Source of the DNA: an uncultured Clostridia bacterium
Lineage (GTDB): Bacteria > Bacillota > Clostridia > Christensenellales > Borkfalkiaceae
Length of the DNA: 53,084 nucleotides
Direction: 5' to 3'
NCBI GenBank assembly: GCA_947624215.1
Contig: CANQJJ010000008.1
Span: 1-53,084 of the forward strand
In this document: positions 33,505 through 44,425 of the stretch, piece by piece
Layout of the letters: the number at the start of each line of letters is the position of its first letter
Position numbering within the stretch: position 1 is the first letter of the stretch
Notes under the pieces: model-generated
What the model was told of the DNA's origin: nothing
Databases searched by the model: none
The model's input: only the letters and a program-made list of their open reading frames with translations
Position numbers and translations under genes: made by a program

Positions 33505-35514
33505 TCATTCGTCGTAAGCGTGTACTGCTTTGTACCAGGCATTGACTTGATCTACGATGGTCTGCCCGCCGTTTTTGTTGACGTCATTTACGAACTCGGC
33601 AAAGGCGGACATCTTGCTCTCGCCCGAGATCATTTTCGTGAAATACGTACTCGTCTGCGTGGTGATGTATTCGCCGTAATCGGTCATCGCCGAGAGCGCG
33701 GTCCCGTAGAACTCGTTGTATCTTGCGGGTTTCTCCCCCTCGGACAACGCAACGACATAGGCATAGCTCCCGTTTTCGTCGACCATCTCATGGTAGATGC
33801 CCCACCCCTTCTTTTCTTCCTTCGTCATGTCTTTTGTCGCAACATTTTGCTTGTATGCCACGAAATACGGATAGCCGTCGGCAAAGTGAAGAAGTTTTTC
33901 GCGGTTGCGCATCGAGTTGAACGCCTCTTTGAGTTTTTCGTTCGCATCGATGAGCGCTATGACGTCCCGCCGGATGCAGAAGTAGCCGTTGCCCGCGTCG
34001 TTTGCGGCAATGCGGTAGATTTTCTCCCCCGCCGCCTCATAGCCTTCGATCTGCGCGTTCGTAAGATCCTCATAGAGACCGCTCTTGAACAGATCGCGGC
34101 TGTTGAGCCCGTTTTCATAGAGCTCGTTGAACGCCTTGTGTACGCGGCGGTATTCCACGGAGGAATCCATGCCGTCCCAGATCTTCATGGGGACAAACTG
34201 GTAGTAAAACCCGTTGGAGGGCAGCACGTCCGTTCCGTAACGCTCCTGCGCGTCGTCGCTGTAATAGATATCGTAGAAGAGATTGCAGAGCTTTGCGACC
34301 GCTTCGGGATGCTTGCAGTTCGCAGAGACGAGGTTGTAGCCGGAGATCAAGAGCCGATCGACGATGGGCTGACGCGGTTGGCCGTTGTAGGAGGGAAGGT
34401 CGACCCATACCCAATCGGCGCCCGTCACCGAGTTCGAAGTGACTGCCTTTTCCAGCGAATCCTTGGGGAGCCACCACTCGCCGAATACCATGCCGACGAA
34501 GCCCGCCGAGACGTAGCTCTGCACGCTCGCCGAAGTGTTGGAGAGGAATTCCCTGTCGAGAATGCCTTTTTCGTACATGGTGCGCATGGTCTCCACTGCC
34601 GCCTGTGCCTCGGGCGAAGTGTTGGAGGAATAGAGCTTGCCGTCCTCTCCCAAGAAGTAGCCGCCGAGCTGTGCGCCGTGTGCATTGAACATGCCCTTTG
34701 CGCCGTAAGAATCGGAGAAGGTGAGATCCTTGTGTAGGGAGAGCGGAATGACGTTGGCGGCGGAAATGCCCGTCGCCGCGGCGATCTCCTCCTTGTGGTC
34801 GAGGAAGGCCTGCCCGACTTCGATCATCTCGTCAATGGTCGTGGGCGCCTCGACGCCCGCGATCTCCAGCCAGTCTTTGCGGATATAGAGGCGCTGCGCC
34901 GTCGCAAAGCGGTTGGTCTGCTGGGGAAGGGCGTAGAGCTTCCCTTCCTTCATACATGCCTTGATCGCCTCGGGCATGTAATCCGTGTAGTTCGCCAAAA
35001 GATGGTCGTTCAGCTTGTAATACGCCTCGGTGAGGTCGGCAAGCATCTTCTGATCGCGGAGCATGGTAAACATTTGCGCCTGCGTCGTATAGAACATATC
35101 GGGCATCTGATTTGCACCGATCGCAAGATTGACCTTTTGGTCGTACATCGTGCTCGCCGTGACGACGCTATACTCGAGCTTGATATTCAACTTTTCCAGC
35201 GCTATCTTGTTGAAAGTTTGGTTATAGGGCGTCGTTCCGATCTTGACATCGGGTTCAAGCTCATACTGAATGGCCGCCACCTTGATGGTCACCGGCTCGT
35301 CATAGCGGTCGAGCGTGGGATACTCCGCGCGGTAGGCGGCATTCTTCGCCGCATCCTCCTCTGCGGAAGCGTACTCCGCACGGGGCGCAGCGAGCGTGCC
35401 GGGGTCGATCGCCTCGTAGTCATAGTCCTCCGTATATCCGCAGGCGGCAAAGGTGCCCAAGAGCAGCGTCATGGCCATGACCGAGCTCACGGCCGAATAA
35501 AACTTCTTCTTCAT
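33505..35514 (-). CDS. Extracellular sugar-binding lipoprotein (LplA/YtcQ type)
   Basis: A 669-residue lipoprotein (FAAC lipobox, Cys25) of the large solute-binding class found with LplB/LplC permeases. The two-lobed fold is suggested by the start of lobe 1 (VTIKVAAIQYELEPDVKIG) and by GKLYALPQQTNRFATAQRLYIRKDWLE, a hallmark of this group (reads peptide YALP near residue 195). At about 670 residues it is longer than ordinary sugar-binding proteins (about 430), as usual for LplA-like proteins that bind oligosaccharides. It delivers ligand to the two permeases. The gene follows the GH114-like gene, so its ligand is probably the product of that enzyme. Confidence 0.93.
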   Translation of the reverse strand: MKKKFYSAVSSVMAMTLLLGTFAACGYTEDYDYEAIDPGTLAAPRAEYASAEEDAAKNAAYRAEYPTLDRYDEPVTIKVAAIQYELEPDVKIGTTPYNQTFNKIALEKLNIKLEYSVVTASTMYDQKVNLAIGANQMPDMFYTTQAQMFTMLRDQKMLADLTEAYYKLNDHLLANYTDYMPEAIKACMKEGKLYALPQQTNRFATAQRLYIRKDWLEIAGVEAPTTIDEMIEVGQAFLDHKEEIAAATGISAANVIPLSLHKDLTFSDSYGAKGMFNAHGAQLGGYFLGEDGKLYSSNTSPEAQAAVETMRTMYEKGILDREFLSNTSASVQSYVSAGFVGMVFGEWWLPKDSLEKAVTSNSVTGADWVWVDLPSYNGQPRQPIVDRLLISGYNLVSANCKHPEAVAKLCNLFYDIYYSDDAQERYGTDVLPSNGFYYQFVPMKIWDGMDSSVEYRRVHKAFNELYENGLNSRDLFKSGLYEDLTNAQIEGYEAAGEKIYRIAANDAGNGYFCIRRDVIALIDANEKLKEAFNSMRNREKLLHFADGYPYFVAYKQNVATKDMTKEEKKGWGIYHEMVDENGSYAYVVALSEGEKPARYNEFYGTALSAMTDYGEYITTQTSTYFTKMISGESKMSAFAEFVNDVNKNGGQTIVDQVNAWYKAVHAYDE

Positions 35515-35542
35515 AACATTTCCTCCTTTCTTTCCAAGCTCT

Positions 35543-37171
35543 TTAAGCGTAGATCGCTATTTCGCTGACCCACATGAGACCGGAGTACCTCGTTTCCCGC
35601 CCGTCGAGCCTCGAAGTTGTGCCGTCGCCCATGCCCTTCGGCTGTACCACGCGGATGCGATCGGTCTTCACCTTATCGAAGGTAAACTCGGTGAGTTGCT
35701 GCTGAACGAGATATTCGCCGTTATTTACCCAGCTGTAAGTCGCGACCTCCGTCCATTCGTCGTTGATCCACGCCTCGACGCGCGCCGCACGGGCAGAGTA
35801 GAGCGTACCGCTGTCCACGGCCCAATAGACGATGACCTTGGAGATATCCTGCGGCGAGGAGAAGGTAAACTGGATCCAGTGGTCGCGGTTCTGGTTATTT
35901 TCGCTTGCCCATGCCTCCGTCGCCCAGCTCAGCTGGTCGTGATTTTCCTTGGTGGCATAGAACCCGTCGTTGAGCGGCTTTACGCCCGAATACCCTTGGA
36001 AAGTGGAATCCACGGTGACGGTGGCAAGCCCGTTGCCCGCGTAGGCGAGATTTGCCGCGCTCGTATCGCCGTTGATCGTCAACTCGCCGCTGTCCTCTTT
36101 GAGCATGGAAAGGGCGAGCTCGCCCCGTTTGCTCGTGGGCTTTATGTTGGGATTGGGGCAGATGTGGAGCTGGCGGTCGTAGGTGCAGTACGGAATGAAA
36201 TCGTATTGCCAAACGATATTGTAGACCTCCTGCGGCATATAGCCGTATTCGCCCACGTTGATGTAATCGAGCGCAAACACGGGCATATAGTCGTACCGCC
36301 GCGCCGCGTTGATGACGTTGCAGGCAACATTCACATTCCACTCGAGATCTGCCTCGCTTCTATCCTTATAAACTTGGGCGGCGGCGTCCCAATCGGTGTA
36401 GAAGGATTCAAACATGATGCCGTCTACATACTGCGAAATATACGGGAAAATGGTAAATCCGCGGTTGGGGACGAGCTTGGTGCCCTCGGGAAGCTCCTCG
36501 TCGAGCCTTCTCACGAGGTCGACCATGCCGCCGATCGTGCTGTACGCGACGTCAACGGTATCCAAGGTATCGAGGAAGAGCCCGTCGACGCCGTAGTCCA
36601 TGATCTCCTTCGCGCGGGCAAGGGTCATCTCCTGCCAGATGGGATTGCCGCCGTCGACATAATACGTCCCCCAATTCCCGTTTTGCTTGGGGAGCCCGTT
36701 CTCATAGATATAATAGGAAGCATACCCGCCGCCGCCCAAACCGTCGGCCGTGCGAAGGCGGTCATCCTCTCCGATGGAAATATAGGCAATGACATAGGTG
36801 CCGGCGTCCTTGAGCTCTTGGATCATCTCCCGCGAGTTCTCCACGCCGACGATCTGCGTGCCGTGTATAATCGCCACGTCAAACTCTTTCAGGACATCTA
36901 ACGCGACTCTGGGTTCGCCGCCGAACACGGGTTCGTCTTCAGACGGCCCGGTGAGAGATCCGTAGTAGCAGACAAAGGAATCGACGTCGTTCCATTCCTT
37001 TCTCCCCTCCGCGGGACGTTCGACCGTGGGGCGGGAAAAAATGCTCACGCTCTCGCCGCCATCCCCTCCATTCGCGGACCCGCCGCCCGCGCCTTGCAGA
37101 TCGCAGGCAGCAAGCGACATCGACATGACCGATGCCATGAGCAGCGAAAGCAGGATCTTCGTTTTCTTCAT
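35543..37171 (-). CDS. GH114-like (endo-alpha-1,4-polygalactosaminidase family) lipoprotein with F5/8-C domain
   Basis: A 542-residue surface lipoprotein (LAAC lipobox, Cys23). The catalytic part (about 62-335) has the TIM-barrel signatures of the GH114/TM1410-like family: VCYYGSL at 67-73, YISIGEDDR at 130-138, DGLFLDTLD at 196-204 and GIMFESFYTDWD at 251-262. Asp201 and Glu255 are the likely catalytic pair by analogy with fungal GH114. Characterised GH114 enzymes cut alpha-1,4-linked galactosamine polymers such as galactosaminogalactan and Pel. Residues about 365-542 form an F5/8 type C (CBM32-like) sugar-binding domain. Specificity here is an inference from the family; relatives in PF03537 may differ. 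It lies next to the importer. Confidence 0.82.
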   Translation of the reverse strand: MKKTKILLSLLMASVMSMSLAACDLQGAGGGSANGGDGGESVSIFSRPTVERPAEGRKEWNDVDSFVCYYGSLTGPSEDEPVFGGEPRVALDVLKEFDVAIIHGTQIVGVENSREMIQELKDAGTYVIAYISIGEDDRLRTADGLGGGGYASYYIYENGLPKQNGNWGTYYVDGGNPIWQEMTLARAKEIMDYGVDGLFLDTLDTVDVAYSTIGGMVDLVRRLDEELPEGTKLVPNRGFTIFPYISQYVDGIMFESFYTDWDAAAQVYKDRSEADLEWNVNVACNVINAARRYDYMPVFALDYINVGEYGYMPQEVYNIVWQYDFIPYCTYDRQLHICPNPNIKPTSKRGELALSMLKEDSGELTINGDTSAANLAYAGNGLATVTVDSTFQGYSGVKPLNDGFYATKENHDQLSWATEAWASENNQNRDHWIQFTFSSPQDISKVIVYWAVDSGTLYSARAARVEAWINDEWTEVATYSWVNNGEYLVQQQLTEFTFDKVKTDRIRVVQPKGMGDGTTSRLDGRETRYSGLMWVSEIAIYA

Positions 37172-37217
37172 ATTAAACCTCCGTTTCGGATTTTTTTCTT
37201 CCCTGTTAGTTGTTTTT

Positions 37218-37266
37218 GTTTCCGCAGTTACGTCAGGAACTGCGGAAACGGGGGTACCCCCGTTTC
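37218..37266. other. Two overlapping perfect hairpins between oxidoreductase and GH114-like genes
   Basis: GTTTCCGCAGTT (37218-37229) and AACTGCGGAAAC (37238-37249) form a 12-bp stem with an 8-nt loop. GAAACGGGGG-TA-CCCCCGTTTC (37245-37266) is a perfect 22-bp palindrome. They share GAAAC at 37245-37249, so only one can form fully. On the minus (coding) strand no T run follows, so this is not a standard terminator of the operon. Confidence 0.8.
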
Positions 37267-37280
37267 AAAATTTTTTTGCA

Positions 37281-38561
37281 TCAAACGCTCTCTTCGGCCT
37301 CGAAATCGCGCATTATGATCCTCTCGCCGCCAAGTTTTCTCGATCTCTCCGCCGCAAAGGCGACGAGGTGCGAGGCGATCGCATTCTCGATGGAAGAGGA
37401 CACGCCCGTCTTCTTCTCGAGCGCGTCGAACATTTCCGACATCATGCGGTTGTCTCCGCCGCCGTGTCCCGACAGATCGTCCGTAAGTTTGGTGATATCG
37501 TAAACCGTGCTCTCGCCCCCGAAGGGCGTGACGGTCACAAGATTCTTTCCTTGATCGGCGACGATCTCGCCCAGCGTCCCCATGACCTTGAGGTGCCGAT
37601 AGTTTTGCGCCGTAAATCCCGTCATCGTAAAGGAGACGGTGATATCGTCCTCCATCTGCATGTTGACGACCTGATGGTCGACGACGTTGTTATCGCAGCG
37701 GAAGACGCATCTGCCGTAGGGCCCCGTCTCGATCGCCTTTTGAAGCGTCTCTTCGGTGGGCTCTGCCGCAAGGACGTCGCAGGGCCAGCCTGTATTGCCC
37801 TTCCGATAGCCTATCTCGCTGTCGAAATAGATCTTTACCGCGCTGTACGGACACTCCCCCGCATATTTGCACTCTGTGCAGCGTTCGCCGCTGCCCTCCG
37901 GGGCATTTTCCGGCTTGAAATATTTGAGCGAGCCGAACGACGACAGGGAAACGCACCTCTTTTCGAGCAACCAGCAGAGAATATCAAAATCGTGGCAGCA
38001 CTTCTGCAAGATCATGGGCGATTCGATCTCATCGTTGCGCCAGTTCCCCCGCACAAAGCTGTGCGCCTGATGCCAATAGCCCACGTTTTCGATCGCCTGT
38101 ACGGTAACAGGCTCGCCGATCGCTCCGCTTTTTATAACTTCCTTGATCTTACGGTAAAACGCGGTATACTCCAAAACATGGCAAATGGCCACCATTCTGT
38201 TTGTTCTATGCGCCGCTTCGCGGATGGCGAGGCAGTCTTTCACCGTCACCGCAACGGGTTTTTCGAGAAGGATATCATAGCCGAGCGCAAGCGCCTTCAA
38301 GGCATGGGCGCAGTGCTGGCGGTCCTGCGTGGCAATGATGAGAACGTCCGCAAGTTTTTCGCGGGCAAGGAGACTCTCCGCGCTGTCAAAGCGATAAGCC
38401 GCGGGAACACCGTATTCGTCTCCGACGCAGCGCACCTTCTCGGGGTCGATATCGGCGATCGCCACGATCTTCATCCTCTCGGGAAACTTATCCTGATATT
38501 TTGCGTATGTATGGTACCCTCTGCTGCCAAGGCCCACGATCGCCACGGTAAATTTTTTCAC
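37281..38561 (-). CDS. Gfo/Idh/MocA family oxidoreductase
   Basis: A 426-residue protein with an N-terminal Rossmann fold (VAIVGLGSRG at 6-15), the EKP motif at 100-102 that closes the NAD(P) site, and a catalytic-region block LQKCCHDFDIL at 185-195. An insert carries Cys228, Cys231 and Cys237 (CTECKYAGEC), a possible metal site seen in a clostridial subgroup. Family enzymes oxidise sugars or inositols, and some members are NAD-dependent glycosidases (GH109). I cannot decide which applies, and the sequence lacks an obvious GH109 signature. No signal peptide is present. I start at GTG 38561 because the promoter overlaps the upstream ATG at 38633. It is the first gene of the island operon. Confidence 0.88.
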   Translation of the reverse strand: MKKFTVAIVGLGSRGYHTYAKYQDKFPERMKIVAIADIDPEKVRCVGDEYGVPAAYRFDSAESLLAREKLADVLIIATQDRQHCAHALKALALGYDILLEKPVAVTVKDCLAIREAAHRTNRMVAICHVLEYTAFYRKIKEVIKSGAIGEPVTVQAIENVGYWHQAHSFVRGNWRNDEIESPMILQKCCHDFDILCWLLEKRCVSLSSFGSLKYFKPENAPEGSGERCTECKYAGECPYSAVKIYFDSEIGYRKGNTGWPCDVLAAEPTEETLQKAIETGPYGRCVFRCDNNVVDHQVVNMQMEDDITVSFTMTGFTAQNYRHLKVMGTLGEIVADQGKNLVTVTPFGGESTVYDITKLTDDLSGHGGGDNRMMSEMFDALEKKTGVSSSIENAIASHLVAFAAERSRKLGGERIIMRDFEAEESV

Positions 38562-38604
38562 TTGAAGCCTCGATTTTTGTAAATTTCTAACTTTTCTTGT
38601 TCTA

Positions 38605-38633
38605 AGAATATCATGCCCTTCCCTGTTTGTCAA
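38605..38633 (-). promoter_or_regulatory. Promoter of the island operon
   Basis: On the minus strand TTGACA (38633-38628), a 17-bp spacer and TATTCT (38610-38605). The start is predicted near 38598, giving a leader of about 37 nt. The putative LacI-family operators lie just upstream. Confidence 0.8.
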
Positions 38634-38661
38634 TAGTTTTAAGAAAAAAACAGTAAAATTT

Positions 38662-38767
38662 TTTTGTTTATCATTTTGTTTATCAAACTGCCATGCGGGA
38701 AGGCCATGTGCGGATCCCCTCTTTTTCCGGATCTTTTGCCCGCTTTGTAAATTTGTTTACCAAATTT
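38662..38767. promoter_or_regulatory. Candidate operators of the LacI-family regulator
   Basis: TTTTGTTTATCA is repeated exactly in tandem at 38662-38673 and 38674-38685, and a third copy ATTTGTTTACCA is at 38751-38762. The third copy lies in a perfect inverted repeat, AAATTTG-TTTAC-CAAATTT (38749-38767), directly abutting the -35 box of the regulator gene. They lie between the divergent promoters, where a LacI-type repressor would control both. Confidence 0.7.
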
Positions 38768-38768
38768 G

Positions 38769-38797
38769 TTGACAGGGTCCTCATGTTGTGATATGAT
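38769..38797 (+). promoter_or_regulatory. Promoter of the LacI-family gene
   Basis: TTGACA (38769-38774), a 17-bp spacer and TATGAT (38792-38797). CGGAG precedes the ATG at 38828. Confidence 0.85.
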
Positions 38798-38827
38798 GAT
38801 TGAAACTTTCATTTTCGGAGAAACGTT

Positions 38828-39841
38828 ATGGCGACCATACGTGACGTTGCACAGCGGGCGGGCGTCTCCATTGCTTCCGTATCACGCATTTTAAGCGAGG
38901 ATCCCGGCTACCGTGCGACCCCCGAGACCCGCGAACGCGTTCTCGGCGCGATCCGTGAACTCAATTATACGCCGAATCCCAACTACAAAAAGCGCAAAGC
39001 GCAGGCGAAGATCTCGATCGGCTGCATCTCCCGCGTGACCGTAGAACACACGGAAGACAGCTACTATTCCGCCATCTTGCGCGGTGCGCAGAATTTTCTC
39101 GTGCGGCAAAAATACGATTTCGATTTCGTCCTCACGCAGTATGATATCATAAATACGGAATCGCTTGCCTCCCTGCTCACGCACCCGCCCAAGGGGCTGC
39201 TTCTCATGGGCGACCCGAGTGCGGAAACGATGCAGTTCCTCTCTGCGAAGATCAAGCACATCGTCGGCATCGACACCGTTCAGGCGACCATCGACAACAT
39301 CTGCTACGATCACTTCGAGGCGGGTTGCCGTGCGATGCGTTACCTCCTCGGCCAAGGGCACCGAAAGATCGCCTTCATCGGTGCAAATCTTCCCGGAGAT
39401 CCCTTAAACATCGGAAGATATGAGGCATATGTCCGCATGATGGCGCAGGCAAATCTTCCCATCGACCCCGCGTGGGTGCTTGACAGTGAATGGCACCGCA
39501 GCGTATGCCACGACAAGACGCTCGCGCTCATGAAGCATGAAAACCGCCCCACCGCCATCTTGGTAAGCAGTGACCACATGGCCATTGCGGCGATGTCTGC
39601 CATCCGCTCGCTTGACATCTCCATCCCCGAAGACATCTCGATCATCGGCATTTCGGACATCGAAGACGCCAAGTATTTGAGCCCGCCGCTCACGACCATC
39701 GCCATTCCGCAGAAGGACATCGGGGAGATCGCCGCAAATACCCTCTTGCAGCGCATCCAGGGAGATCGGACCCTGCCCAAGCGGATCGTTGTGCCGACAA
39801 AGCTCGTCGAGCGGAATTCCGTCGCGCCCCTCCTTTCCTAA
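38828..39841 (+). CDS. LacI/GalR family transcriptional regulator
   Basis: A 337-residue regulator with the LacI helix-turn-helix at the very N-terminus (MATIRDVAQRAGVSIASVSR), a hinge around NPNYKKRKAQ, and a periplasmic-binding-protein-like effector domain (about 60-337). The blocks GHRKIAFIG and DISIIGISDIEDA are typical of the GalR group that uses sugar or sugar-phosphate effectors. It is divergent from the operon of the oxidoreductase, the GH114-like enzyme and the importer, with repeated candidate operators between, so it probably represses that operon and itself until the island's sugar is present. A bidirectional terminator follows. Confidence 0.95.
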   Translation: MATIRDVAQRAGVSIASVSRILSEDPGYRATPETRERVLGAIRELNYTPNPNYKKRKAQAKISIGCISRVTVEHTEDSYYSAILRGAQNFLVRQKYDFDFVLTQYDIINTESLASLLTHPPKGLLLMGDPSAETMQFLSAKIKHIVGIDTVQATIDNICYDHFEAGCRAMRYLLGQGHRKIAFIGANLPGDPLNIGRYEAYVRMMAQANLPIDPAWVLDSEWHRSVCHDKTLALMKHENRPTAILVSSDHMAIAAMSAIRSLDISIPEDISIIGISDIEDAKYLSPPLTTIAIPQKDIGEIAANTLLQRIQGDRTLPKRIVVPTKLVERNSVAPLLS

Positions 39842-39854
39842 CCGCAAAAACATA

Positions 39855-39885
39855 AAAAAACGCTTGCCGTCTGCAAGCGTTTTTT
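39855..39885. terminator. Bidirectional terminator between LacI and GH31 genes
   Basis: AAAAAACGCTTGC (39855-39867) pairs with GCAAGCGTTTTTT (39873-39885) with a 5-nt loop. A/T runs on both sides give termination in both directions for the convergent genes. Confidence 0.95.
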
Positions 39886-39909
39886 GTTGCCAATCGAAGA
39901 AGCTTTCTC

Positions 39910-41448
39910 TTATTTCCTTTTGAAGTACGGCAGGGTGCCGACGGGAGCGGGGACCGTGACCTCTTCGCCACCGCGGAAGAGCTCGCCCGTGGGAGAATAC
40001 ATCCAATCGAAGCCCCGCGGAAGGATGAGCGTTTTTTCCCTCTGTCCCCTCTGCGTGACGGGCGAAACGAGGTATTCGCTACCGAGCATAAAGCTGTCGA
40101 TCTCCTCCTCGAAGCCTTGGTGCGGGAACTCATATTCGAGCGCGCGCAAGATGGGCGCGTGGGTTTTCTCCGCTTCTTCGATGAGTGCCGCGAGATAGTC
40201 TTGCAGCTCGGCATGCAGCCGCGCATATTTGAGGAACAACTCTTTTATGACGTCGTTCCGCCGCCAATAGGCATAGGAAAACTGCATGCAGGGCATGAGC
40301 GCGGCACACTCGCAGAAACGGCCGATCAGCTCGTGATCTACGCCTCCCGCTTCTCCCCCGAAGTCGGCAATGCTGCCGCCGCCGATCATATCGGCACAGG
40401 TATAGGGATAGCCGCACAGCCCCGCGTTGATCATGTTCGGGACGAGCGCCCCGATGCCCTCTTTGCGGTCCCAGCTGCGGCGCTTATCGCAGAGACGGAT
40501 GATCGTGTGCCGCCCCGCATACCCGAAGCAAGCTCTCAGTTCGCTATAACGGTACTGCCCCGCAAATTCCGCCCAAAGATAGTTTTGCCCGCTCGCAGTC
40601 GTCGGCCGTGCGGTGATATCGTCGTCGCGGTAGTAGAGACAGTCGCCCGCGTCAAATTTGAAACCGTCCACGCCGTACTTCTCCATGAGGAGATCGAGCT
40701 GTTTTTTCAGCCAATCGCGTGCAAAAGAGCTCGTCATATCGAGCACCGGATCGGTGCCGTTCCACCATTCGCGCTCAGCGACCGAGCCGTCCGCGCAGCG
40801 TACAAGCGCATCGTTTGCCACGAGCATTTCGTGATCGCGGATGGTTTTATCCACGAACGGAACAAGCCAAAGCTGTACCTTGAAGCCCATCTCGTGCAAC
40901 GCGTCCATCATCCCCTTCGGGTCGGAGAATTTCTCCTCCGCGAATTCCCACTCTCCGTACGCCTTCATCCAGCCGTCGTCGAGAATGAGCACGGTGTAGG
41001 GCATGCCGCTCTCCGCGACGGAGCGGGCATAGTCGAGGACCTTTTCCTGCGTGATATCCGTCAGCATCTCGGTCCATGTGCAATACTGCGGACGCGTCAA
41101 CAGCTCGCGCGGGACCGAAACGCGATCGCGCCCGAACGTGGCGGCGGCGGCGAGATATGCCTCCTTCAGGGTATTTCCCGCCTTTTGGATCACGGGCGGC
41201 GCGTCCGTCTCGAGGGTCACGATCCCCGACTTCACGCCGACGCGGAAATCATCTTTGAGCAAAATATACCGCCCGTGCGTACTGCAAAAGACGCCGTTTA
41301 CGGGATTGGTAGTATCCTGCATGCAACTGTCGAACGTCCAATCCCTGTCCCTCGAGAAGGGCATATGGATGCCGTGGGCGACTGCCCCTCCCCAAAAGCA
41401 TTCCCCGTCCTGTATCTCCAATTGTGTTCTGATCTTATTTTTTCCCAT
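39910..41448 (-). CDS. Glycoside hydrolase family 31 (cytoplasmic)
   Basis: A 512-residue GH31 enzyme with no signal peptide. The TIM barrel is recognisable: ILDDGW at 155-160, then the MGFKVQLWLVPFV strand at 187-199, DGFKFDAGD at 261-269 with the probable nucleophile Asp266, and a region around RRSWD (Asp327 as candidate acid/base) before CADMIGGG at 351-358. It is shorter than classical GH31 alpha-glucosidases. GH31 includes alpha-glucosidases, alpha-xylosidases and, in one subfamily, alpha-N-acetylgalactosaminidases; beside nahK- and galE-like genes the last is attractive but unproven. I start at 41448, where GAGG lies six bases upstream. An ATG at 41460 overlapping the galE stop is the alternative. 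Confidence 0.88.
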   Translation of the reverse strand: MGKNKIRTQLEIQDGECFWGGAVAHGIHMPFSRDRDWTFDSCMQDTTNPVNGVFCSTHGRYILLKDDFRVGVKSGIVTLETDAPPVIQKAGNTLKEAYLAAAATFGRDRVSVPRELLTRPQYCTWTEMLTDITQEKVLDYARSVAESGMPYTVLILDDGWMKAYGEWEFAEEKFSDPKGMMDALHEMGFKVQLWLVPFVDKTIRDHEMLVANDALVRCADGSVAEREWWNGTDPVLDMTSSFARDWLKKQLDLLMEKYGVDGFKFDAGDCLYYRDDDITARPTTASGQNYLWAEFAGQYRYSELRACFGYAGRHTIIRLCDKRRSWDRKEGIGALVPNMINAGLCGYPYTCADMIGGGSIADFGGEAGGVDHELIGRFCECAALMPCMQFSYAYWRRNDVIKELFLKYARLHAELQDYLAALIEEAEKTHAPILRALEYEFPHQGFEEEIDSFMLGSEYLVSPVTQRGQREKTLILPRGFDWMYSPTGELFRGGEEVTVPAPVGTLPYFKRK

Positions 41449-41456
41449 GAGCGGCC

Positions 41457-42479
41457 TCATCCGTCCTGTTTTGCGTACCCATTCGGATTGTTTTTCTGCC
41501 AATTCCATTGGTCGCGGCACATGCGTTCCAAATCGAACTGCGCCCTCCAGCCGAGCTCTTTTTCCGCCTTCTCGCTCGAAGCGTAGCAGGAGGCAATGTC
41601 GCCCGCACGTCTGGGCTTGATGGAATACGGGAGCTGTTTTCCGCAGGCCTTTTCAAAGGCGTGGATCATCTCGAGCACGCTGTAACCGTTGCCCGTCCCT
41701 AAATTGTAGATGTGTGCGCCCGCCCCTTTGACGCCGTTGATGGCCGCAACGTGCCCGCGCGCGAGGTCCACGACGTGGATGTAGTCCCTCACGCCCGTGC
41801 CGTCCGGCGTGGGATAGTCGTCCCCGAATACGCCGATCTCCTTGAGCTTGCCGCTTGCAACTTGCGCCACATAGGGCATCAGATTGTTGGGGATCCCCTT
41901 GGGATCTTCGCCGATCAGTCCGCTTTCATGCGCCCCCACCGGGTTGAAATAGCGGAGCAGCACGGCGCACCACTCCCCATCTGCCGCGCACAGATCTTGG
42001 AGGATGCGTTCCTGCATGGCTTTGGAAGTTCCATAGGGGTTGGTCGTGGGATGAAGCGCCGTCGTCTCTTTTAAGGGCAGCTCTGCGGGATCGCCGTAGA
42101 CGGTAGCGGAGGAGGAAAATACCAACTTTTTGACTTTGAACTTCTCCATCGTCTCGAGGAGCACGAGTGTGGAGACGAGATTGTTGTCGTAATACTCTAT
42201 GGGCATTTTTACGCTCTCGCCGACCGCTTTCAGCCCTGCGAAGTGAATGACCCAATCGATTTTGTGCGCGCCAAATATGCGCTCCAAGGCGGCACGGTCA
42301 CGCACGTCGTTCTCGTAGAATGCGACGCTCTTTCCCGCGATCTTCTCCACCCTTCTCACCGCCTCGTAGCTTGCATTGGAGAGATTGTCGATGACGATGA
42401 CCTCGTGTCCCTCCTTCATAAGTTCGATGACCGTATGCGAACCGATATAGCCGGCTCCGCCCGTGACGAGTACTTTCAT
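41457..42479 (-). CDS. galE: UDP-glucose 4-epimerase (GalE)
   Basis: A 340-residue short-chain epimerase: NAD-binding GGAGYIGSH at 7-15, SSSATVYG with the catalytic Ser, and the Tyr-X3-Lys pair in YGTSK. It interconverts UDP-galactose and UDP-glucose; many GalE proteins also interconvert UDP-GalNAc and UDP-GlcNAc, which depends on a small residue in the sugar pocket that I cannot assign with certainty. In this operon the second reaction would finish a GalNAc route. GGAG lies before the ATG at 42479. An upstream ATG at 42485 has no space for a ribosome binding site. The stop lies eight bases before the GH31 start I chose. Confidence 0.95.
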   Translation of the reverse strand: MKVLVTGGAGYIGSHTVIELMKEGHEVIVIDNLSNASYEAVRRVEKIAGKSVAFYENDVRDRAALERIFGAHKIDWVIHFAGLKAVGESVKMPIEYYDNNLVSTLVLLETMEKFKVKKLVFSSSATVYGDPAELPLKETTALHPTTNPYGTSKAMQERILQDLCAADGEWCAVLLRYFNPVGAHESGLIGEDPKGIPNNLMPYVAQVASGKLKEIGVFGDDYPTPDGTGVRDYIHVVDLARGHVAAINGVKGAGAHIYNLGTGNGYSVLEMIHAFEKACGKQLPYSIKPRRAGDIASCYASSEKAEKELGWRAQFDLERMCRDQWNWQKNNPNGYAKQDG

Positions 42480-42511
42480 AAGCATTCTCCTTTTGCTTTT
42501 TTGCTTGATTT

Positions 42512-44408
<1,897 letters not shown>

Positions 44409-44425
44409 TTTTTATCTCTCCTTGC

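Noticed and set aside
29743-33517. Long plus-strand frames opposite the lipoprotein and permease genes
   Set aside because: Compositional shadows of clear minus-strand genes with family motifs.
37245-37277. A plus-strand terminator (palindrome followed by AAAATTTTTTT)
   Set aside because: No plus-strand gene ends upstream, and the T run is separated from the stem by four A residues.
37281-38561. A firm GH109 alpha-N-acetylgalactosaminidase call for the Gfo/Idh/MocA protein
   Set aside because: It would suit the locus, but I see no GH109-specific motif or signal peptide, only the general Rossmann and EKP features.
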